Shown here: positions 1-9,300 of the stretch, piece by piece
How positions within the stretch are numbered: position 1 is the stretch's first letter
Layout of the letters: each line of letters opens with the position of its first letter
Assembly (NCBI GenBank): GCA_000697335.1
Contig: JNEM01008430.1
Coordinates: 1-14,647 of the forward strand
Length of the DNA: 14,647 nucleotides
Direction: 5' to 3'
Origin: Conidiobolus incongruus B7586
Lineage: Eukaryota; Entomophthoromycota; Entomophthoromycetes; Entomophthorales; Conidiobolaceae
Made by a program: the position numbers and the translations under genes
The notes under the pieces: model-generated
What the model was told of the DNA's origin: nothing
What the model saw: only the letters and a program-made list of their open reading frames with translations
Database searches by the model: none

Positions 1-2770
1 AGTTGAGCAGCGTCGTCATCAGTGGGATAACGTAAGTCAACATTAATTCCAACACCCGATGGTAGTACCTTGAGTACTTCTTCTAGAGTCATGAAAGAGT
101 TGTGTAAATTATTGCGTAATTCAACCATATCAGTAATCTGATCCCAAACTATATTGCCAGTCTTTTCAGGGTGAGGATTCATCTTAGCAAATTGATCAGA
201 AGTAACGTGAGACACTGCAATGGGTAGAGCTGCCAAAGGTAAGAACCATTCAGGATAGACGACTGGTACAAGATCTTTGGTTACTTGGACAACAAGTTGC
301 AAATATTCCTGGGCAAGAGAAGATGCAGTGATAAATGACATGGTAGAGGTAGGGGACGTATTGTGGTGATTTGAGTTGAAGCTGCTGGATGTGATAGAGG
401 AAACTGGAGTTTGGTTGGTTGCCTTCCAATATGTCTCAATTTGACCCCCAACTTCAAGATGAACATTATCAAAAGGTTTGATGATTTCAAATTCAAAGAA
501 TACTTCTCCAACTACTTTTAGATGGGTATCAAATAGAGGGCAGGTACATTTTCCACGGCTTCCAATTCGGGTATTATCCTCTTTACCAAGATAAGTTGGT
601 GTCTTGAAATTTGCAGGAAGGGCTGCAGCTTTACCAATGACCTTAGAACCAAAAGTGGGGAATAGCTCAAACTCTAAGCTGAAATTTTCGAGATTTTCAA
701 TTTCAAAATGATATACTTCGCGTTCGTCTACCAATGGAAGGATGATATTCTGAGGAATTAATCCAGTATCTGGTTTAGGTGTAATAATCAATTTGAGACT
801 TGACAACCGAGCATTTCCGTACAAGTGAACGGGTGGTTGAAGTGTGCCCTGTGGAGTTAAATGCCCGAGTCTGATCGAGACGAGATGACGCTGATCAAGG
901 TAGTTGTGACCATATATACGGAAAGGAATGATCGGTGGTGGCAGTGAAAGTGAAGGGATCTGATCTAGTTCTGATAATTGACCAAATTCATCATCTTTTG
1001 GAGGGGTGATTGCTTTGGTAGCTTGTTTAGGAGGATATTTAGATGACGTAGTCCTAAAGTCTAAGAGGAGCTGAACACAGTCAACATGACCCTGGATGGC
1101 AGCATATTCTAATGGGGTAGATCCCGATTCATCTAAAGGATTGGGGTGGCAACCAGAGGCCAATAGTACTTCGACACATGAAGTGTGGCCCTCGCTAGCC
1201 GCATAGAAAAGAGGTGTCCAACCATGGTCCCTATCCAAGCGGTCCAAGTCAACACCATCATGCTCAGTCAAAAGCTTCGCTACTTCACTATGACCACCGC
1301 GGCAAGCTAAGTGAAGAGGACCCAAGCCATCGGGATCAAATTCGATAGGTACTTTACGATCCAAAAGTGTTTTAACAACTGAAGCATGGCCAAACTGACA
1401 AGCTAATAGCAATGCTTGCGGATAACTGGGGTGAAGATCCAATTGCTGCGATTCATAATCAAGGAAAGAGTTCACTAATTTAGGATGACCTGAAGTAATT
1501 GTGTATAGCAAAGGAGTAAAACCTTCATGGTCAACTGCGTTAATATCTGCCTTGTGAGTTAAAAGATGCTGAGCACAGTCTTCATAACCATACATTGCTA
1601 TGTAATGCAGAGGGGTTCTACCATAAATATCCGGACGATTGATCGGGCTATTTTTTTCGACAGTGAGTTTAACCAAATCTAATTGACCATTGATTGCAGC
1701 TTCGTGCAGACACGTGCGGTGATTCAGATCATCAATGTAACTAAAATTAACAAGACCTGTACGAACGAGTAAATCAAGACATTCTCCAGCCCTAGATTCA
1801 GAGCAAGCTCTCCAAACAACTGGGCTGATAAAATCAATGTTATCTTTATTTGGAATGTGATGACGGCGATCTAAAACTTCCTGCACTAGAGGTGGTTGAC
1901 CAGTACATAATGCTTGGTACAACTCAGCCTCAAGATCATTTGCAGGAGATGAAGTAAACTGAGATGGACTGGGTGGATTATCTTCGTCGTCATCATGGCC
2001 TTCCAATATTTGATCTATCTCATTGAGACAAATAGTTATAGAATCGGATAATTCAGCGACAATATCTTGATTAAAACAAGGTTGTTTTTCAACTTGTAAG
2101 GCCAAATATAATTCCTTAGTTGAAGTTCTTGACCGCTTGTCCCACTTCTTTAAAATTTTTCTAAAACCAGTGGCATTAATTTCAACAAATTGCTATAAAA
2201 TAATCTATTTAATTTAAGCGATCAATTAGCTTGAAAATATATTACTTGAAGTTTGTTCAAATCTTGTTGAAATTGAATAAAACCACTTCTCAAAGCTCTC
2301 AGTTGACCTAAAGCAGGTACCGATTGCTGTTTACTTGAGAGTACACGCTTTTTATCAATAAGTGATCTAGCTCTAGCTCTAAGTTCCGACTCCTTGACTA
2401 AATAAAAAGCGTTGACCTAGTTTTGGTTTATGTATTAGCATAAAGAGTAAAAATACAAATAAGAAAATACCTTTTCTAATTCACGCTCTAGCCTAAAGAA
2501 GAAAAAAGGCTTATTTCCAGGTTCTGGTTGTTCGTTTACGGAAATTGGTTCGAGTTGGGAGGGAGGGTCGGAAGAGAGTGCATGACTAGTACTCGCAACT
2601 GTGATCAGTCCATTGGGAGAGGGAGCTACTTGACCTATTATTTTTTTCAAGCCTTTATAATTCATATAATGGTGACTCCATTCTGGAATTGCTTGATTTT
2701 GTATTTGTTTTCCAAACTTAATCGAAATTAGATCATTAAAAGCGAAAAGAAATAATTAAACTACCTTCAT
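1..2770 (-). CDS. PHO81: PHO81/NUC-2-like SPX-ankyrin-GDPD-like protein, C-terminus off the left edge
   Basis: Family knowledge: Pho81/NUC-2 inhibits the Pho80-Pho85 cyclin-CDK under phosphate starvation and reads inositol pyrophosphates through its SPX domain. Seen: exons at 2765-2770, 2471-2716, 2246-2416 and 1-2192 give about 871 residues in one continuous frame. The N-terminus MKFGKQIQNQAIPEW and later GFRKILKKWDK mark SPX (residues 1 to about 175). The phosphate-pocket residues known from Vtc4 have counterparts here: Y22, K26, K156, K157 and K160. About six or seven ankyrin repeats follow (about 295-520, e.g. GRTPLHYIAMYGYEDC). A linker with PPPIIPFRIYGHNYLD and FPTFGSKVIG (about 558-730) is typical of Pho81/NUC-2. 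The C-terminal GDPD-like part (from about 757) has TKDLVPVVYPEW where active enzymes have a His-Asp pair, and no His-Arg-Gly motif is visible. This favours PHO81 over the active paralogue GDE1. About 200 or more residues are missing beyond the edge. The start ATG at 2770 is chosen because splicing there restores the family MKFGK start. Confidence 0.9.
2193..2245 (-). other. PHO81 intron 3 (53 nt)
   Basis: Minus-strand donor GTAATA follows AACAAACTTCAA, and acceptor TATAG precedes CAATTTGTTGAA. It has an AGCTAATTG branch-like site and an AT-rich body. It is phase 0 and joins the second SPX helix region to the conserved NATGFRKILKKWDK segment. All three visible introns of this gene lie in the first 580 bases; the remaining 2.2 kb is one exon. 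Confidence 0.93.
2417..2470 (-). other. PHO81 intron 2 (54 nt)
   Basis: Minus-strand donor GTATTT follows ...GAATTAGAAAAG, and acceptor CTAG precedes GTCAACGCT. A branch-like TGCTAATAC lies about 25 nt before the acceptor. It joins phase-0 exons inside the SPX domain (RELEK|VNAFYL). Reading through would hit a stop within a few codons. Confidence 0.93.
2717..2764 (-). other. PHO81 intron 1 (48 nt), after a six-base coding exon
   Basis: On the minus strand, ATGAAG (2770-2765) is followed by a GTAG donor. A TTAAG acceptor ends at 2717, directly before TTTGGAAAA. Joining gives Met-Lys-Phe-Gly-Lys, the hallmark SPX start. Without splicing there is no in-frame ATG before the internal Met at 2665, and that start would remove the conserved first helix. 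A branch-like TTTTAATGA lies inside. Confidence 0.88.
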
Positions 2771-3581
2771 TTTTGGTATTCAAAATAAATAATTGAGACT
2801 ACCAAATTACAATTTTGATTATTAACAATTTATTATTTACTAATAACTAATCAATTCAAATAAATATAAAATATATAATGATATTCAGTTGATGATGGAT
2901 ACAGATCAAAGAGTGTAAGAATTGACGAAATTATATTGTAACACTATAAATAGTGATATCAAATCAATTAATAATTAAAGAAAGCAAATATTTATAAAAA
3001 TTGATTTTTGCAAATTAAGTGCACACACAGATTTATAATTTCATCATTCAAATTTTAGCATATGCTAATTACCCATACAATCTCAAGCCAAGTCAAATCA
3101 CCCTTTAAAATAAGTATCTAATAACCAATCAATTGACCACATTCTCGTGTTATAAGGGACTGGCCATATTATCATCATACCAACATAGTCCAAGTCCCTG
3201 AGATTTTTTTAATATACATTCCATTAAAACTAGCTATTGTATTACATTATTGAATATCGAGTGGAGCAATAATATATGATATAATCATCAAATCTAGATC
3301 AACCATCATCTCCAATTAAATCAAAAATCTCAAATATTCAATAAAACTAAATTTTAAATTATTAAGACATCAATAACTCTGCAATTGTAAAAATTCATTT
3401 GTAATAATACAACATGGAGCACAACTCATTTGACATGACCACGTAATGTATATAACCCAATAAACATGAAATAGTATTGAATAATATAATGAAAATATAT
3501 TTTGAGAACTTTATAACTATGATTACTAGTACACTTGATTTCTATTGAATAAAATTAAGCCAATTAATTAAATTCTTATTA

Positions 3582-3587
3582 CACGTG
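3582..3587. promoter_or_regulatory. CACGTG E-box, candidate Pho4/NUC-1 site
   Basis: A perfect CACGTG palindrome lies in otherwise AT-rich DNA about 0.8 kb upstream of the PHO81 start. In yeast and Neurospora, CACGTG is the core site of the bHLH regulators Pho4/NUC-1, and yeast PHO81 is itself a Pho4 target. The motif is only six bases and is bound by many bHLH factors, so the assignment rests on position and gene identity. A related CACGTA lies near 3440. Confidence 0.3.
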
Positions 3588-4748
3588 TGGTAAAAGATCA
3601 AGCTATATGGAAAGAAATAGCAATCACAATTCAGAAACTGATTTTTATATTTGTTCTATTTGTTAGAAATTAAAAAAAATTTCATTAGAATTTTCAAATT
3701 AAATTACTATATTAATAAATTATAACTGTGGTAAAAAATATTTTTATGAATAATCTAAAATATTGAAGAGTGCATTGATTTTCATCACTTATCTAATGAT
3801 TATATTGGCCAATATGATTAAGTACTGATTTTAAATTCTTAAGATTAACTATAAATCAAAAATAATTTAAAGGTATAAATATTAAATAATAGTTTAACAT
3901 TGCCAAATTGAAAATAGGGATAAATAAAAATTATTTTAATCATAATGCAAATTGAACATTCAATAAATCCCATATTTATATTTAGTAGAATCAATCAATA
4001 ATTGAATATAAATAATGATATTGAAACGTATTATAAATTTATTCATACTTACATAATCAACAAATTAAGTGTAATCCTTCCAAATATTTAAAATCTTCAA
4101 GCCATGATTCAAAATTCAATTCTTGATATTTAATTTAACTAAAAATAAACACAACCTTGGAAATGACTTGGAATCTTCGTAGACACAAAAAGGGGCAATT
4201 TACACTTATCATTTAATGTAAGATAGCATGGAAATAACTCCCTTGCCTAAAGTTAACCACATAATTTCTATCTTAAGTCTCCCAACTTAGCATACAGACA
4301 ATCTTTAAAATAAGTCTTTTCAAATTTCATCTATTCATAAAATAATATTCAATAATTCGTACTAGCCAGTAACTTCACTGATACAAAACAAACACTTTTG
4401 AAGATATCCTCATCTGCAATTGCATCTGATTTCTCATTCTTATTCAATTTGACTTTTAATGTATACTTTAAATAATGATAAGGGGCTTTGATTTCTCAAT
4501 ACAATCGCAATTTTGGTCACACACGATCAGCTTTCAACTTGTGGTATGAATAAAATGGCCTTCATCAGTAAAGCAAGCAAGTTCAATTTGATTAAAGTCA
4601 TTTACATTGACTGTTGATTTAGAGTGACCGTCCTGCCTATATTTACTTTCAACATTGAAAACTCAGACAAATCACTCTTAATCTCAAACTCAATAATATT
4701 GGCAGTAATTAGTGTCCAAACATTAAATAATTGCATTTTTATCAGTTT

Positions 4749-4768
4749 CAATTGTCAAATGACAATTG
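4749..4768. repeat. Perfect inverted repeat, 9-bp arms with 2-nt spacer
   Basis: CAATTGTCA and TGACAATTG are exact reverse complements separated by AA. The inner core TGTCA-AA-TGACA resembles a dimeric transcription-factor site. It is too short to be a transposon end, and no target duplication was seen. Confidence 0.75.
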
Positions 4769-4808
4769 TTTTTGTAATTATTATAAGACACTTTCAAACA
4801 GTGTGCTA

Positions 4809-4829
4809 ATCTTTGGGTTACCCCAAGAT
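4809..4829. repeat. Hairpin with GGG/CCC stem
   Basis: ATCTTTGGG and CCCCAAGAT pair as a 9-bp stem with one mismatch around a 3-nt loop. The three adjacent G-C pairs stand out because the surroundings are nearly all A and T. No T-run follows that would suggest a Pol III terminator. The function is unknown. Confidence 0.6.
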
Positions 4830-4923
4830 ATAGTGAATGATAGACAAAGTGTTCTTCATATTTGCTAGAAACCTCCTGAAGCGGTTAAATTTTTATAAAA
4901 TTCTTCATCATTAATCGGTATGT

Positions 4924-4936
4924 CCATCATTGATGG
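4924..4936. repeat. Palindrome CCATCA-T-TGATGG
   Basis: Six-base arms are exact reverse complements around one base. It is the third palindrome within 190 bases. Alone it could be chance; it is noted because of the cluster. Confidence 0.5.
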
Positions 4937-6358
4937 TCAACACTAGATATTATACCTGGCTCTGTTATTTATTAGGTTAGTTATTCAGTTTCAAATCGAA
5001 ATTCAATTATAAATTTCCATCAAAATACATATACCCAATAGAATTATTTTGAAAGTAAAATTAATTCGAATTTGAATTGTATGGTTTACCTAGCTGATAT
5101 CGATAGATATTATCCTATTAGCTAAAGCCCTGTAGCTGGTTCAGGAGATGCTTAACTTCATTATATATATATTCATTAATTAATTTTCAAAATAGCAATA
5201 TTATTTACATTATGACCTTCTAGTTTTTGATAATACGACTTTGTCAACACAATCTTCCCTTATAACCTTTATTAATATCCTAATATTATCACATTATTAT
5301 TATTTTCAAATTTCGATTTACATACTATTTCATGAGAATATTCATCAGATCCAAAACCAAACATTTTTGCACTTTTCTAATTATTATTAATTATATTAAT
5401 AATATTTTTCATAGAGTGAAAACCATTATTGAATTTATAAATTTAATAAATTATAATAAAAAGCTTTGAAAATTTGACTAATTAAGTTCCTTTATATATA
5501 ACCTAAAATAAATTAGATTTTAGATGTCTAACCAATACTAAATGCCATCAACCCAAAACTATGATATTATTGAGATCACACTCTTCAAATATGACATGTT
5601 GGTTATTATGATATCTAGCATATTTCAAAATCATCGCAATGTTAAATTCAATCTTGTGTTCAAATATGAGAATAAACAGATTACGATTTTATCAAGAAAA
5701 AATTTTTGAATCAATTAAACATCAATTAATAAGAAATATACATTATTAATACCAAAATAACAATCTAATTAAATATAACCCAATTGATTCGCACCATATT
5801 TGATTGGGGATATTAGTAAAATATCATGTGTAAAAAAATCAAATTGTAAATGAAATAACAGGCCTAAAAGGCTATTTTATAGACATCAACGAATGTGATT
5901 TTTATCAATGTATTAACTGTCTGAAAACATAATATTTATAATAATAGTATAATACAAAAAAATCACTTCAATCATAAAAAAGTTGTACAACAAGCGTATG
6001 TAATAACATTATTATCTTTATTCAAATTATAATAATTCAGAATATAATTGTAATTCAATCCATACCTTTCAAGTACACTGAATACATTTTAATAATTAAA
6101 ACATTAAATATTAAATATTCATCAATTGCCACGTCAAACCATTCAAATTTAATAGGTACAACAATTGACTCAAAATAGCAACACTCCTAATTGTCAACAA
6201 AATTAATATTCAATCAACTGAAACATATTACTCTTTATTAAATTATCATCTATAAAATTATTATATTCAAAATTATAATATAAAATTCAACTATTATTAT
6301 ATATAATATTTAATGATTATTATAAAATATATCATATAATAATTAATATTTTAAAAAT

Positions 6359-9300
6359 ATGACTTCAACAGAACTAATAATCAAGCGAACAATACAAATG
6401 AAAATGTCCAGACGGTTCCAACTCAACCCACAGTACAAAATACACAAGACGATGTCGAAAACTTTTTAAAAAACTTGGATAACTTGGAACCGGAAGTGTC
6501 TCAAGACCCTACGTTACCCACTCCCGAATTGAGCATGGCTACTTCGATGATGTCAAGTGATAGAGAAGAGTTGGAAGAAAGTGTCAATTTAGATAGTATT
6601 CCAGACTTTGAAATACCTCATACCGAAGCAGAAGAAGATTTAAATCCTCGTTCTGTAGATGAACAGGATGTCGATATTCTAGCAGACCGTTCATTACCTC
6701 ATTTCGAAAGTATCGACTCTGCAGAAGCTCATGACGTTAGAACTCCCGAGCAACAGGAGCTAAGCTTTGAAGGAGCCTCCTGAACTCTCTCCAAACCAAC
6801 AAGACACCAGTCATCTTGATCCATTGTCACCAAAAGCACAATCTTTATCTCCTGAAAATTTACAAAATACTCCAAATGTAGAAATATCTAATACTGCTGA
6901 AGAATCCAAAGATAAAAAAGAAATAGAGATAAGTCACGAAGAAGCAGATACCACTTCTCCTAAGTCAGAAGCATCAATTCCTACCGAAACTGAAACAAAA
7001 GACGAAGCAATCGAAGAAACAGCACCAGCTTCAATTGAAGACCAAACGAAGACAGAAAAAAAAGAGCTACTCCCAAAGAGAGCTCACCAGCTCAAGTTGC
7101 TTCCAATGTAGACAGTTTGTTTGAAACAACCCAAGACCTCGATTCCTTCTTCAACCAACCTTACACCTCCACAGACCCTTCCGCCAGCTTCTTCGATTCT
7201 TTTGCACCCCAAAACACACCGATGCATTCAACCAATCTTCAAACACTACAGAATACGACTCTAACCATAATCAAACCAATTACACTCAACAAGCAACTGA
7301 TAACGAAGCAAATCAAGAACATTATGATCAGTATAGCCAATACGACCAAAACTATGCTCAATACAACCCCAATACATACTACAATCCCAATCAACAAACA
7401 TCCAACGACCCCAATACTTATTCAAATGAAGCAGATCCATCTTCTGGATATGACTACAATCAATACTATTCTGAACAAGGCTATGATCCCAATACTTATT
7501 ACAACCAAGACTATGATCCCAATGCTTATTATGATCCCAACGCATACTACGACCCCAACAATCCTCAGAGTTATGACCCAAATGCTTATTACGACCCCAA
7601 TAATCCACAGGTATATGATCCTAATGCCTATTACGACCCCAATACTCAGCAACCATACGATCCAAACGCTTACTACAACCAAGGCACTTATGATCCAAAT
7701 ACTTACTATGGCGACGACCCCCAACAAGCCCAAGGCCAAGATGGCTATTACAATCAATCTGAGCAAGCCAATTACCAATCCCAAAATCCGCAATTGGCAT
7801 ATGCTACTGAAACACAATATCACAATCAAACCAATGGTTTAGAATACGATTCTCAAACAGCCTACCAAGATCAACCGAGTCAATATGCTGACAATCCCAA
7901 TCTCACCCCGCGCATTACCAGTAGTGAGCCTAAAAATTACTTTAACCAAATCAGCCAAACTCCTATCGACCAATCTAACCAAAACGATAGCCAATATACT
8001 ACCGATCTTTCTGAATCAGCTACTAAAGCACATCAAGGTACTCTTTAATAACATATCAAAACCAATAACCTCATCAGTTTTAGACTATGGAGCTCCTCCC
8101 ACACTTCCTTTAGGCCAAATCAACGACGATCCAGGTAATTCCACAAAATTCTATCAATATAATTACTGAAATCTGTGTTAGCAACTCTGTCAGTTGATCA
8201 ATCGAACGACACTCCTGCAGTTCTATCACCTGGATTAGATCACAGTCAAAACCCTTCATACCCCTACCAAGAGTATAATGCTACCACTGATGAAGGAAAG
8301 AAATTGATGAGTCTCATTACTCAGAAGGTCAAGATGCTACCGCCACCATTACTTCAGTAGTCTCTGAACAAAACACTAGATCGCCTTTTATTCCAACCAG
8401 CATCACTTCTCCTTCTGCTCCCATTAAGAGTCAATATTCTAGCTATGATGGCTACACATCAGCTCAAATTGTTAGTGGTTATGATACCAACTCTAGAGAA
8501 ATCCAAGCTTCTTATAGCTACAATGTAAACGTTTTACAATTTTGACTTCTCCTTAACTAACTCTCTTTTAGCCCCCTCCTGTCTCAGATGTGGACTATTC
8601 ATCGATTACTCCTAATATGGAACCCGAGGAAATCGACATTCGCGCAAAACGCCAGCCTTACCCTATAGTTGCATTTGGATTTGGAGGTAAATTAATCACC
8701 AGCTTTTATCGCAAGGTTCAAATGTATTCCAACGATACAATGGTGGAAAATGCAACTCTTGGCGAAGTTCGAGTAAGTGATCTCAAATCCCATTTGCCTC
8801 CAACTGATTCCTCGTTCAATGGACCTCTTTGGACCGGCAAATCAAAACATCACAAGAAGATCGAATCTCAAATTGTGGAGTTTATTCAATCCTACTTGAA
8901 TCTATCTAATCAGGGAGGTGTGTCCTCCACGGAGGAGGAAGAGCATCGCGACTCTAGGAATGTTTTTCTCAAATTATTAATGACAATGATCGAAACCCAA
9001 GGCAAACTATTTGGAAATGACGCTGCTGAAGCCAAGTTACAAGCTTTATTCGAAAATAAATCCACATCACCTCCTACCCAACCTGACTCAATCGACTCTC
9101 CTACTAAAGCTCCTAATGATTCATGTCTCCCCGAAGTATGTCGTCTACTCCAAAATGGTTCACGTGCAGATGCCTCCAAACTTGCAGCTGATAATGGCCA
9201 CTGGGCCCACGCTCTCATCATTTCCAGCTGTGCTGGTAAAGAAGTATGGCAGGAAACTGTCAGAAAGTTCATCCAGCAAGAACTTAAATCCTCAAGAAAC

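Larger units (their letters stand above)
2771..6358. other. AT-rich spacer between divergent PHO81 and SEC16, no gene seen
   Basis: About 3.6 kb with stops crowded in all frames and only chance short open frames. The longest, at 4624-4809, has no recognisable motif and the same low-GC composition as its surroundings. No tRNA arms, rRNA or snRNA core motifs, or transposon protein remnants were recognised by eye. Both flanking genes are transcribed outward, so their promoters must lie here. The last 120 bases before SEC16 (6240-6358) are almost pure A and T, as in nucleosome-poor promoters. The stretch 4600-5160 is slightly less AT-rich and holds the palindromes listed separately. Confidence 0.7.

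Noticed and set aside
4624-4809. Small open frame of 61 codons in the spacer
   Set aside because: It has no recognisable domain, has spacer-like composition and overlaps an inverted repeat; its length is expected by chance.
5161-5190. TA-rich microsatellite near 5161-5172
   Set aside because: It is only a few TA units in AT-rich DNA, too short to call a repeat.
2771-6358. Centromere, mobile-element graveyard or tRNA cluster
   Set aside because: No tandem satellite, terminal repeats, target duplications, element protein remnants or tRNA T-loop/D-loop pairs were found; AT-richness alone does not support any of these.
7051-7068. Programmed -1 ribosomal frameshift at the A8 run in SEC16
   Set aside because: The run is slippery, but no convincing stem-loop was seen downstream and several other frame changes in the gene have no slippery site, so a sequence or assembly indel is simpler.
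7261-7829. Open frames of 115 and 135 codons on the minus strand
   Set aside because: They are antisense shadows of the repetitive Tyr-Asp-Pro-Asn coding region; the Trp-rich and Ile/Val-rich translations simply mirror the repeat.
8273-8324. Extra 52-nt intron GTATAA...CTCAG in SEC16
   Set aside because: The signals look fair, but splicing leads into a frame with a stop shortly after and does not fix the frame change at 8294-8303.
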